Below, one piece after another: positions 50,191 to 60,612 of a DNA stretch of 64,000 nt (positions within the stretch are counted from its first letter, which is position 1; the number at the start of each line of letters is the position of its first letter). The translations under genes and the position numbers were made by a program. The notes below the pieces were generated by a model that did not search any database, was not told where the DNA came from, and saw nothing but the letters and a program-made list of their open reading frames with translations. The DNA comes from Sphagnum compactum. Taxonomy: Eukaryota; Bryophyta; Sphagnopsida; Sphagnales. Where the stretch lies: assembly GCA_965153455.1 (NCBI GenBank), contig OZ234494.1, positions 21,080,001 through 21,144,000 on the forward strand, read 5' to 3'.

Positions 50191-51466
50191 AAAAAAAAAC
50201 TTCAAAAAACAAAACCAAACACAAATATTTGTACAAAGAGATCACCAAATATTTTTTACAATCCAGCAACAACAACAACGACAACAACAGATGTTAGGCC
50301 GATTTGCAAAGAAACCCAAATCGTTTGCTCGCTGGTTGGCGTTCTTCTCTTGGTCCGCCTCTCTCACGCAATGTCTACAGGAAGCAGCTGAAAGCGCTTT
50401 GTATTTCCCAATAGCAAAACAGGCAACAACAAAACAAACGTTGGGGGGGGATGCATTCAGAAGTATCTGTCAACTAACCAACTCAAATTGTTGTTACTTT
50501 GAGAGATCATATAATAATGAGTAGAATACATTCAATACACAATTGTGGACCCCTTATGCCTAAAATATGTATAATACATTTGGAATACTCACAGGGCTAT
50601 GACTCATTTGGTGACATTTGTAACTAATGGTAAGTAGAGGGGTCTTCTTGGATGGAAAATTGTAATGAAAGCTATCCAAATGAAAGGATGAAATAATCCA
50701 TTAGTCGTAAGTTAATCATAGAGTAGTTGCAAGTGGCTTCAAATGCAAACAGTAGTTGTAGATATAACCAACAGTAGTTGTAAATGTCAAATAGTTGCAA
50801 CTAGTCGCAAATTCGTTGGTTGCAAAATCATAGATTTTTACTAGTGAACCTTGAGGAGTTCTTGATGTTATGTTCCGTGTTGTGAGTAGCATGTTTTAGT
50901 TTCCTTTTAAGAAATATTTATGTTTGCACTTGAGTAGATCTCCTATTTGTTAACAAGTAAATAGGTCATATCTAGATAAATGTTTAGCTTAGATAGGTAA
51001 GTAGGTATATATGTAGGTAGGTACTTAGTTCAACCTACATACTTAAATATTGATTCAAATTTAATTTGGACAAATTCAATTAATATGCCACATGGCAAAT
51101 TTCTATTGCACCACGTGTCATAATCTAAACCATGCAAACATAAAAATTAAATGTTTTAGATTATTTCAAAATATTAATAAAATATTTTTAATTATTAAAA
51201 GTTGGGACACATGGCAACACATAACTTGTTCCCATTGTTCACCAAAAAAATCGCATCGTAGTTGCAAGCGACAATATGTACATCATTAATCAAAGGATGA
51301 AGGTGTATTTTGTTGACTTTTTCTTTCATCCAAAATTTTTTGTCGTTTACGATTAGTGTCAATGCAACTTGTCCAATGTGACTATTAGGATTTTAATTGC
51401 AAATGTCATTTGTAACTAAAAATTAGTCACAAAGACCAGTTGTAAAATGGCCATTTTCTACTAGTG

Positions 51467-51705
51467 AAATCGCCTTGAAAAAGATTGCAGGTCCACATGC
51501 CTTTGTTGAAAATGAACAATGGAGTGTAGTCGGCATGAAGGAAGAATTTCATGCTAGATTTGTAGCTATTTTGCAAATTTTTTACCAAAGAGAGCGATTA
51601 ACATATTTTAGCAATAAGATTGCTATTACTTTTGACCTAGCCAATAGGGGGCAACATGTTAACTAGTCTTCCATGGTGTCGACCCAATTATTGGTTGAAT
51701 TAACT
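51467..51705 (+). pseudogene. Gypsy 3' ORF fragment resuming after the CACTA
   Basis: Open frame 51,475-51,666 starts MKKIAGPHAFVENEQW and ends DLANRGQHVN. It continues the ORF interrupted at 43,261. At about 51,705 it is cut off by the tandem-repeat block, whereas the copy at 28.8 kb continues to its LTR. Confidence 0.6.
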
Positions 51706-52085
51706 AGGTGATTCCTTGCAATCTAAGGTCGAACTGACCTAATGGGCATCAGGTGGTCTTTTGCAAGGAAAAAAAAAACCACTTGGTGGCCACAGGTGGT
51801 TCCTCACAGTCTAAGGTCGAAATGACTTGGTGGTCACCAAGTGGTTTGTTGTGAGAAAAAAAAAAAAAACCATTCGGTGGCCACAAGTGGTTCCTTGTAG
51901 TTTAAAGTTGAAATGACCTGGTCCCTTGTGACGAAAAAAACCACATGGTGACCACTAAATGGTTCTTTGAAGTTTAAGGTCAGTTTTGACCTAATGGTTA
52001 CCATGTGGTCTTTCACAAGAAAAAAAAAAAAAAAAAAACCAACTGATGGTTCTTTGAAGTCTAAGGTCAGTTTTGAACTCGGTGA
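51706..52085. repeat. Tandem repeats of about 85-90 bp, right arm
   Basis: Mirror of 35,560-35,939. It differs by isolated substitutions only, and the A/T runs have the same length. Confidence 0.75.
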
Positions 52086-52664
52086 AAGCACACTACATTG
52101 TGCATTAAATGTTGTCTCAGGATAATTTTTGTAAGATTTTGGGATGTGTAATTGGCCATGTGATTAAATAAATTCGACTAAAATGGAAAGGGACTCAACA
52201 TTACAATGAACCATATAATATAACCACATTCTATAAATTTCATGGATAGTTTTTGAATAACCATAACATAATGGACTTTCAAAAAAAAATCCAAAAACTT
52301 GTAAGAGTCTATAATCAATACACTCTATGCACCTTCGTATAATGTTTTTTAGTGAGTAAAAGATTCAATAATAATATGATGCGATAACATTGATGCCAAG
52401 GAGGACTTTTTAGAAAGATTTTGATGATCAAAATTTTTTATGTACCTTAAATTATAATTTTTTCATTAAATCAAAAATAATAGTTTAAAAGCTCATCTTC
52501 TAAATTTAAGTTTTCCATAAAATAAATTAAGGTTGAATTTGTTTTTATAATACATTTCTAATGATAACTTTTAAAATGATTTGTATGATTCAAGATATCC
52601 TACTTTCACATTACTTTTGCAATGTTAATTTAGGTAGTTATAAACTTTTACATGTGTTACACCT
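52086..52664. other. AT-rich spacer, no gene seen
   Basis: Mirror of 34,981-35,559. No similarity recognised. Confidence 0.5.
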
Positions 52665-52984
52665 TAGATATTTTCATCCACTTGGTGGCCACCACATGGT
52701 TTGTTTCACACCATGAGGGACCACATGGTGATTGCACGACTTTAAAAAATGTTACACCTTAGATATTTTCACCCACTTGGTGGCTACCACGGTTTGTTTC
52801 ACACCATGAGGGGCCACACGATGATTGCCCGACTTTAGATTGCGAGGGATCACGTGTTGACCACATGACTTTAGATTGCAAGGGACCACTTGGTGACCAC
52901 ACCGACTTTAGATTGTGAGGGATCGCATGTTAACCACACGACTTTAGATTGCAAGGGACCACTTGGTGACCACACGACCTCACA
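52665..52984. repeat. Tandem repeats, accacttggtgaccac type, right arm
   Basis: Mirror of 34,661-34,980. It ends next to the foldback. Confidence 0.75.
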
Positions 52985-53434
52985 ATGGTTCTAACCTCGC
53001 AGGGGTTACTCACATAAGGAAGACTATAGAATTTAACTACGAATGGCTAGCTAAAGAAAGGTTGAAGATGGAATATGGTTGCCAGGTGAACTGTTGAGAA
53101 ACGAAATTGTGAAAGCGCCATCAAGTGGGTTTTTTTTGTTTTTTTGGTTTGTTTCACACCATGAGGAATCACGCGGTGATCGCACGACCTTAGACTGCGA
53201 GGGACCGCGTGGTCTCTAAGGTCGTGCGATCACCGCGTGGTCCCTCACGGTGTGAAACAAACCCAAAAAAGAACGAAAAAAAATCAAAAAAACCCACTTG
53301 ATGGCGCTTTCACGATTTCGCTTCTCAAGAGTTCACGTGGCCTCAATTCCATCTTCAACCTCTCTTTACCTAGCCATTCGTCTTTAAATTTTATAGTCTT
53401 CCCTATATAAGTAACCCTTGCGAGGTTAGTACCA
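52985..53434. repeat. 450-bp foldback 5' of kinase copy 2
   Basis: Mirror of 34,211-34,660. A perfect gcgatcaccgcgtgg/cacgcggtgatcgc core lies near the centre at about 53,170-53,240. It lies about 550 bp upstream of the start codon of kinase copy 2. Confidence 0.75.
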
Positions 53435-53983
53435 TTCAGGACAGTGCATCCGTCGACCTGGTCGTTCTGCACGTCTGCAGCATCATCAGAAAGCGGGAGT
53501 CCAGGCCAAGGTTCTTATCGACATTCCTTACCTATTAAATTCAGTCCGCAATATTAATTCTTTGAAAATATCCAGTTCTACTGTCTTCATATGCATATTG
53601 TAGTTGATTTCAAATCGAAGCGAATCCTTAGATCTGGAATGCTGGGTTTCGAGCCTGTCCGCGATCAACCTGCCTCCACGGTTTTGTGACGAGCCATCAT
53701 TTTCCAAACTTTTTGTTATTTTTGTGCCTTGGCATCTTAGGGTATAAAAAATCCTGGAAAGCGTAGGTAGATTATTGGTTGTCGTCTCCTTGGGCCAACA
53801 CGATTCGAGGTCAAGGCCCAGATTTCTAGTGTCAATGCGTTAGTAATGGTCGTGATCAGGATGGACGGTCCATTGCTAACGGTTCTTAGTTGATAGGTTT
53901 GCGTTGCTGCAGGGACCGTATTGGCTCAGATCAGGTGGACGTTCCCTCAAAATAGCTAATATTCGAAAATCTCAGGCGTGACG

Positions 53984-56677
53984 ATGGAGGCCATACAAGA
54001 GGACTCGCGGGAGGGAACGTGCTCGAGGTCCTCGAGAGTTACGAACCAGCAGGTAATGTTTTCCGTTCCCGAGTTTGAAGTGGAGAACCAGAAGCTAGGA
54101 GCTCGTTAAGTTGTTCAAGTAGCTTTCTGTTCGCTATCCATGGTCAGTAGTCATTAGTCCTCTTCACGTACCCAATTAGCTGCGCAGGTGGGGATCGAGA
54201 AGCTGAAGCGGGAGTTGGAAAAGTTGAAGCTGGAAAACGACAAACTCAAGTCTACTAAAGAGGCAAAACACTCCACGCTGCGGAAGGAGGTGGATAGACT
54301 GAATCGAGAGAATGATAAACTGAACGACCGTAAAACTCTCAGCGAAACTGAACGGCGGCGGCTGTCTCGCCTGGAGCGCCAAGCTGCAGTTGACACCCAG
54401 AAACGCATGGAAGAGATTAAAAAACTGGTCCTCGAGGGTCAAACGCTGGATCTTGCCTTCCTTGTGGATGCTACAGGCAGCATGCAGGTATACTCCCTTA
54501 CAGTATTGAAAGAAAAGTTTAATCAGCATAAATGAAATGTGATGCCTCTTGGATAGAATTCAACATATCGGTTGATGTCAATTGGTTGTGCTGTGTGCAG
54601 AGCATCATTAACATGGTCAAGGAACAAATAAAAGAAATGGCAGCTGGCGTTGGAAAAGCATATCCGGATGTGAAGTTGCGTGTGGCATTTGTAGCTTATC
54701 GGGACTATGAAGATGATTCAGTCACCGAGAGGTGCGAATTCACAGACCACCTCAGCACATTCATTGAAGCTTTGTCAGAATTGTGTGCCATTGGTGGCGG
54801 AGATGACGCTGAGGATGTGTTCAGTGGACTTCAAGGCATAGCATCGTTAAACTGGACGTCACAAAACCGCTTGCTTTTTCACATTGCTGATGCCCCATGC
54901 CATGGACGGCGATTTCATAATGGCGTCACAGACGAGTTCCCACGTGGAGATATGCATGGACGGAGAATTGAGGATTTACTGTCGAGCTTGCGGACGGACT
55001 GTAAAATCACCAAATATTTCTTCTGTCACTTAAACAAGAGCACTGAAAAGATGGTGCAAGAGTTCAAGAACGCTGATGATGAAATTGGTGATTGGATTCA
55101 GCAGGAACTCTTTTCCAACATCAACAAAATTCCACATGTTGTGGTGACTATGTGCCGCATGTCAATCCAGGAATCTATGGGTATGGTGGGTGTTGCTGCA
55201 GGCAATGCTGTGGAGTATGTTCCAGAAAAGGTGAAGAAAAGGCAACCAGATTGGGATGTCATTGAAACAGTACAGGGGCAGAAGACTAAGCACAAGTACA
55301 TCTTAACAAACCACCAACAACTCATTTATATCCATTTTAGATTGCATGCGAATCCCATTGAATTAGGATACAGTTTTAGATCACATCTACAATCAATGTG
55401 TAACTTAATTCATTTCAATGGACCTACTGCAGATGCTACTCCCAGGTGAATGATTTGTCGTATAGAATTCGCACCAAACGGTCCTTGGAGCTGGAAGAGG
55501 TGGAGTCGTGCAGAGTGCAGAGAGCACGGAATCCATTCAGTTCAGATGGGTCAATTAGATGGCCTTATTATGCCCAAGTTGCAACTCTACCAGGGCCACC
55601 AGGTCATACTTGTCCAGTTTCCTCAAGGTGAGTCAGAGTTGAATGTTTCACCTGGGTAACATTGATCATAGATCCTAGTCAGGGTTGTAGTGCGTCTAGT
55701 TCCTGTTTCTGCAAAACAAACTTTAAAAGGAAGCATGTCTGAAGGTGCTTACCGGATCCTGTGACATGTTGTAAATGGTGCTGGTTTGATGATCTGATTT
55801 GAGTGCACTTCTTGAATTTCTGTACTGCAATGGTAGCTCCATAGTGGTCAAGAGATTCAAGACACCCCTTGGGAAAGATGTTCGGGAGTTGCACAAGAAG
55901 GAGAAATACTTTGAACAAATGGAAGTGCAAACTGTATCTGCACACATGGCAACTGAGTTCAATAAAAGGTGAGAGGTCTACACTGTTTTCTTCAAGTGTA
56001 CAAAATGAGAAGACTATCATCAAAGTCTTGGATAGGATGCCATTTTAGTTTCGTGAATGGAGATAGCGCATTGCTGATTAACAATGTGATGATGTTAGTG
56101 CCCTCAATTGCTAATTACCCCAGGTTTAGGGTTTTGGTCAAGGATTATTGTCATTTACTCTATATTGCAAATGTGATGGTTTGAGCTTCAAACATGCATC
56201 ATGCTTTTCTCAATTTTTAACTCCCTTGATAGGATTCAAAATCTGCGTGGAGTGGAAACGGTGGAGTTCACAGAGGTATCTGTCTTGGAAGTGGAAGGCA
56301 AATTTTACAACATGGAGATGTTGTTGTCGGGAAAGTGGATCAAGTACAGCAGCAATTGTGGGTACATAAATCTGGAAGAGTGCACAGCGACTTTGCAGGC
56401 CTTTATGCACTGGACATATGAATATTCTGATAAGTTGCTCATGGTGACAGATCTGCAAGGGGTTCGGGCGCCCGACAGTGATGGTCATGTGAGATTCTGC
56501 TTGTCTGATCCTGCCATTCACTGCACTGATGTGTTGCGATTCACCAAAACCAACCTGGGTCCAGAGGGATTCAAACTATTCTTTAGCACTCATAAGTGCA
56601 ATGATGTGTGCAAAAAGTTGAAGTTAAAACCTGGAAGGAATGGTGTGACTACCAGTGGCACTAATGTGGGACGTTGA
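53984..56677 (+). CDS. Coiled-coil/vWFA/alpha-kinase protein, copy 2
   Basis: Exons 53984-54052, 54188-54487, 54601-55295, 55433-55627, 55837-55968 and 56233-56677: 1836 bases, 611 residues, GT..AG throughout and phases consistent (0,0,2,2,2). Exon 1 gives a short Ser/Arg/Thr-rich N terminus starting MEAIQEDSREG. Exon 2 holds the coiled coil and the first vWFA strand with DATGSM. Exon 3 holds the rest of vWFA. Exons 4-6 hold the alpha-kinase: IRWPYYAQV, the ATP-binding Lys of VVKRFK, AFMHWTYEYS, the catalytic-region TDLQGV and SDPAIH, and the zinc-binding HKCNDVC. vWFA plus alpha-kinase defines VwkA-like kinases; the Dictyostelium member acts at the contractile vacuole and on myosin. The join of exons 3 and 4 (HK|CYSQVNDL) is my reading. 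The native location is likely here. Confidence 0.9.
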
Positions 56678-57230
56678 TAAAATTACATGTTTGCTAGCTT
56701 GGATACCTTGATAAGGCACCACCATCCAAGTCCTCCTGTTATCTTGATTTAGCAGGAGCTAAGCTTTACGTGCTGTAAGAACTATGGTCATTGTGATTAC
56801 TTTGAGCCAACAACTTTCTACAACACTTAGGTGGAACATTAAGCAGGACAATTATCCATGTCTTCGTTGGTGTTGTGACCCATGTTTTGTGTAAAGATAT
56901 AGCATTTTCATTAATGTGTGAGAGCTCTGCCTCAATTCAAATTTGTAAGGGTTTGTTAGCTGAGGGGTTATGGCCTTCAGGTCGTGGTTTCAAGGTTTAG
57001 AGTTTGCATCCTACAGATTGTTGTATCAATTTACATTGGAATTTTTTCCAAAATCTCAGAGAACTCTTGAAGTTTCCAATCACGTTGGCATATATTGCAA
57101 TCATGGCCTTTTTATTGAAATCATTTACATTAGAGTGTGGTTGCCCATAGAATTCAATCCCCTCCCCTTGCATATGTTTTAAAACATTTTTCTTCACGTT
57201 TTATTTTTCTCTCCTACTATTACATATCCA

Positions 57231-58610
57231 AATCATTGCGGTGCATAGAAACAAATTCAATTTTACATCTGGAAGTCTTGCTGTTGGCTGTGATATGTGT
57301 CAATCCAAGGTGAAGCAACTTGCTCTGTGGGTGATAAAACCATAGAAATGGTACTACAGCTGTCTGAAACTTCATTTCTTAAACATTTAGGCTATACATG
57401 CATGATTTTTGATGCATTAAGTCCATTGTTTTCCCCATCATGGATGTAATAAATAGGAATGCAGACAATGTCTTGTATTATGTCAAGAACTTTGTTGCCA
57501 GGAGTGTTGGATTGTGTCAAGAGATGCTCAAGAAGTAAGAGGATCAATGTCTTGTACAATCACTGTCACCTGCATCATGGAAATACTCCACAGCCACCCT
57601 GGCAAGGTATGAAGTTTTCTATTGGAAGCTGGCTAATCCAGTTCTAATGGCTCCAGTGCTAATGCAAATGCTCCAGAACTGAAAGTATTCCATTGCATGT
57701 GGAGAGCGCCACTGAGCCTGGTTCAGTTACACATATTGACAACAGTGACTGATTTAAAATACAACTATGCAACTGCTGCCTACATCAACTTCTGACATTG
57801 CTTGCAAATTCACAACCAAACTCATGCAGGGGTATTCCACTAAAGACTTCATTCCAGTCTTCAAATGTAAGCTAGTATTAGGTCAGTCTTGCACATTGCC
57901 AACAGAAACATAAATCAACAAGTGTTTACACCAACACACTGCAGAAAAAACACAGACTGAAGTCCTTAGGAGGGACTGCTTTTGGTTAAAGCTCCCATCC
58001 AGACTTGCAGTTTGCAGATCAGTAAGGTGAACTGCGTATTTGAACTTTGTCCAACCCCTATGGCCATATAGCCATTTTCTACATAGAAGTGCTCCTGCCA
58101 GTTTATACTAGATTGGTGGTCCAGACTCCAGTCCACAAACTGATTACCTCAATGTCTCAGTACCATTAATCTATTCCCTTTTGTAATCCTCTGCATGTTG
58201 AAGGGGCTGCTAGACTCTTGAAAAACTAAACCCCTGTAGGCATCCACCTTATACTCAATTTTTTTGGTCTTGGTCCAATTCTAGACCCTTGTTTTCTTCT
58301 TCTCATTTTTCTTTTCCCTGTTTGCTGATAAGTAGTCTCTGTTCAGGGATCAGGGATCTGCGTACTTACAGTAGAGTTTCAGGAACCTATTCCTCAATCT
58401 TTACAATCTTTGTTTGTAGCTTGCAAACATGGAAAAGTGTGTTAAGAAATGTTGAACTTTTAAGGTACTGGATATTAACCACTTGCTTGTGTTACAAGAG
58501 TGATCAGAGTGGTCCCAGTTGACAATTTATTTGTCTCCCCATGCTAATCTACAAATGGGTATAGTTCTGTTTCAAAGCTGGTGTTGGACATTTTGTTTTC
58601 CTCATTACAG
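57231..58610. other. 3' flank of kinase copy 2; no gene seen
   Basis: Unique sequence just outside the inverted repeat. Short open frames only (at most 77 codons); no recognised similarity. Confidence 0.4.
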
Positions 58611-59780
58611 TTCAACAGGGAGGCAGATGGAACACTGAAGTCAGAAAACATGTGGTTACAGGCCTGGGTTTTGATCATGTCAATCCATCGTCAGCAGAAA
58701 ATGAACAATTATGACACTGATATCTTCATGCCTTATTTTCATGCAATTCAGAAAGTACCATGTTTCAGTGTATCTCCTAGAGAACTTAGTGTATAAGCAC
58801 ATGAATCTGGCATTTTCAACATGGCACTTTTCACTTTCAATCTCTCTGTTCATGGTCTCTTGATTGTAGGTATAGCTAATCTTAAAAACAATATGACGTG
58901 GTCCATGTTGCACCAATTCTTAGGAGTATGTAACCCTTGGAATTTTGGTTTACCTGGATGTCTTGCAATTGCTGAGGGAATTTGCCTATGATCATACTGC
59001 AGACAGCAGGAGCACTGCAGAGGGCTTACATGGGTGAGGATGACACACATGAAGTGGATGCGGCATACCCAGCTGTAGCTGATCACATTTGGACACCCAT
59101 TTTGCAATTGCTGATGGATCTTGGCCAGGTTTTCATCTAATGCTTTCTAAGTTCCCTTAACTTCACATACTTTGGGCTGGAATGGTACTGGAAAGTATTG
59201 ATAGACTTTCCTTCCGCATTGCCTCCACTTTGTGTGGAGTAGGGATCCCCTAGTTGCTTGGTTTCCTTTATTGTAACGGTTCATTAGATTTTTAACTTTT
59301 GAGTTTTAGAGATGATATCTGGCTTATGTGTTGTTGATTAAATGCAGTTAACCAAGGCTGGGAACGTTTTCTCTGTAAATCGTCAGAAGAGGAGTGTGCT
59401 TTGGAAGGGAGGTGTTGAAGGCTGATGATGGGTTTTCCAGTGGCTATCTATTGTCAAGTAATGATATATATTCCGTATTAATGGATCAAGGCATGGATGT
59501 TTTTCACATAGTTTCCTGGTCTAGGGAGGCTGTTTCACATATTTTTCTTCAGGTCACTAGCATTGGATTAGCCGATTACACCATGGAATTGAAGGTAATA
59601 TTGCCCTGATGCTTAACTCATCAGATATTCCCATGGTTGAAATGTGGGAGACTTCAACATTTAATTTTCACCTATCAATCTTACCACATGTCTTTCCTGA
59701 GTTGAAGAGAAACCAGGCAAAAAGAGAGGGAAAATCATCACGAAAGAAGAGTCCAGCTTCAGCTGAACCCTTGTAAAGGT
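58611..59780 (+). CDS. Unrecognised spliced gene fragment
   Basis: Three in-phase exons with good borders: 58611-58754 (48 codons, [19 protein letters not shown], ends HAIQK), 59003-59128 (42 codons, [19 protein letters not shown], ends LLMDLGQ) and 59348 to a stop near 59,425 ([19 protein letters not shown]). Further exon-like pieces follow at about 59,553-59,595 ([14 protein letters not shown], then a donor) and 59,701-59,775 (Lys/Arg-rich, [16 protein letters not shown], then a stop). The composition suggests a helical protein with a basic C terminus. No start exon was found, and the family is not recognised. It could be the 3' half of a real gene or an old duplicate. Confidence 0.4.
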
Positions 59781-60153
59781 ATACAGCTTGTAGCCTCTAG
59801 ATTACAATTGATGTAAGAGATTGGTGTTACAAAGCTTCTTCGCGGGCTTGTTGGCTCAGACTCATGGTGATACTTCATCATTTGGCTACTATCCTTTGTG
59901 TCTTATAGCCTGATTTGCCATTTGTAGTGCAAAGCTTAGTGGATTGCCCTGCATTCATGTGGTGAATTTGGATTTGAGGTGCCAGTAAGTTACATGGCTT
60001 CATTTTGCTGATTTTGTGCACTTTATTGACAGGTTCATGGAGGCTGTTGCAGAGGTCAAGGATGTGTGCTTGGTGCCCAGCATATCTAACAGGGAAGTGC
60101 CACTTGGTTTCTCCTTCATGCAGATTGGACCACATATGACCTGTTTATGTCCC

Positions 60154-60183
60154 GTTTAGGGTTTAATTCGGGTTTAGGGTTTT
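60154..60183 (+). repeat. Short TTTAGGG motifs
   Basis: gtttagggtttaattcgggtttagggttt: two telomere-like (telo-box) motifs about 150 bp upstream of the XH fragment. Confidence 0.6.
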
Positions 60184-60327
60184 GGTAGTTTCTTCCAATG
60201 CAAGAAGAAGTTGCCAAGTTGTTTTTGGGTGTTGAAATGTTTTCTTGCTCAGTAGGTAATCCTTGGCCAAAACTAGCTGTTCATATGAAGTTGCTAATTG
60301 TGGTGGATCTGCAATATGGAATGCATG

Positions 60328-60612
60328 CATGAGGTTATTGACCCAACTGATCCACAGCTTGTGAGCCTCCGTGAAGAGTATGGGGAAGAAGTTTGTGAGA
60401 GTGTAACAGATGCACTCAAGGAGATAATGATATACAACCCAAGTGGGAGGTATATTGTAGAAGTACCGTGGAACTACATCACCAACAAGGAAGCCACAAT
60501 GAACGACATCGTGTAACAGCTTGGAGAGATGATTAAAAAACTGAACGACTCTATCAATGCACCAGCAAGAAGAAGAAGAAATTATACACTGAGAAGAAAG
60601 ACACCAGCTTGA
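60328..60612 (+). pseudogene. Duplicated last exon of the XS-XH gene
   Basis: The plus-strand frame reads EVIDPTDPQLVSL, CESVTDALKEI, YNPSGRYIVEVPWNY, NKEATMNDIV, then TAA at 60,514 and, still in frame, QLGEMIKKLND and RRKTPA before TGA at 60,612. It parallels the last exon of the gene at 80-331 (EVIDVTNKELVML, YNATGRYIVEVPWNY, KRKTPT). XH mediates dimerisation in FDM/IDN2 proteins. The in-frame stop removes the C-terminal tail. No XS, coiled coil or first XH exon is visible upstream. Confidence 0.75.

Larger units (their letters stand above)
45446..50846. mobile_element. Pack-CACTA transposon carrying fragments of two genes (5.4 kb)
   Basis: Left end CATTAGTAGAAATC, right end in reverse CACTAGTAAAAATC, both followed by agtcgcaa/ttgcaacta subterminal repeats. 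A 3-bp duplication AAC flanks it (45,443-45,445 and 50,847-50,849). The undisturbed site, aaggttcttgtcac (reverse gacaagaaccttgag), is seen at 29,667-29,680 with a single copy of the triplet, which proves the unit moved as one piece. Inside, on the minus strand, lie RFWD3-like exons and an EMG1-like first exon, plus a GC-richer leader. No transposase. Confidence 0.88.
43262..51466. mobile_element. CACTA transposon with a nested Pack-CACTA
   Basis: Left end CACTAGTAGAAATTGGCC, right end in reverse CACTAGTAGAAAATGGCC, both with subterminal repeats (gcaactatt, gcgactaca, agttgcaagcgac). It is inserted in a Gypsy 3' ORF that continues on both sides. The flanking triplets are taa and aaa, an imperfect 3-bp duplication. 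Without the 5.4-kb nested element it would be 2.8 kb, the same as the family member at 22,004-24,833. No transposase is seen; the interior (43.5-44.7 kb) is AT-rich with (TAA)n runs. Confidence 0.8.
50925..57230. repeat. Right arm of 6.3-kb near-perfect inverted repeat
   Basis: Inverted partner of 30,416-36,720; the spacer is 14.2 kb. On this side the sequence continues naturally from the CACTA end into the rest of that element (50,924 downward), and at the other border into unique sequence at 57,231 (aatcattgcgg). The right copy therefore has more ancestral surroundings than the left copy. Confidence 0.95.

Noticed and set aside
49727-50297. Plus-strand proline/serine-rich frames (153 and 130 codons)
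   Set aside because: They arise from a CT-rich leader-like segment; low complexity and no splice or family support.
45446-50846. A normal, functional RFWD3 gene locus
   Set aside because: The WD40 half is missing, a splice donor is lost, and the whole block lies inside a transposon with target duplication and a known empty site.
30416-57230. Inverted repeat as an organelle-genome feature
   Set aside because: The arms hold a spliced nuclear gene and DNA transposon ends, not rRNA genes or organelle genes.
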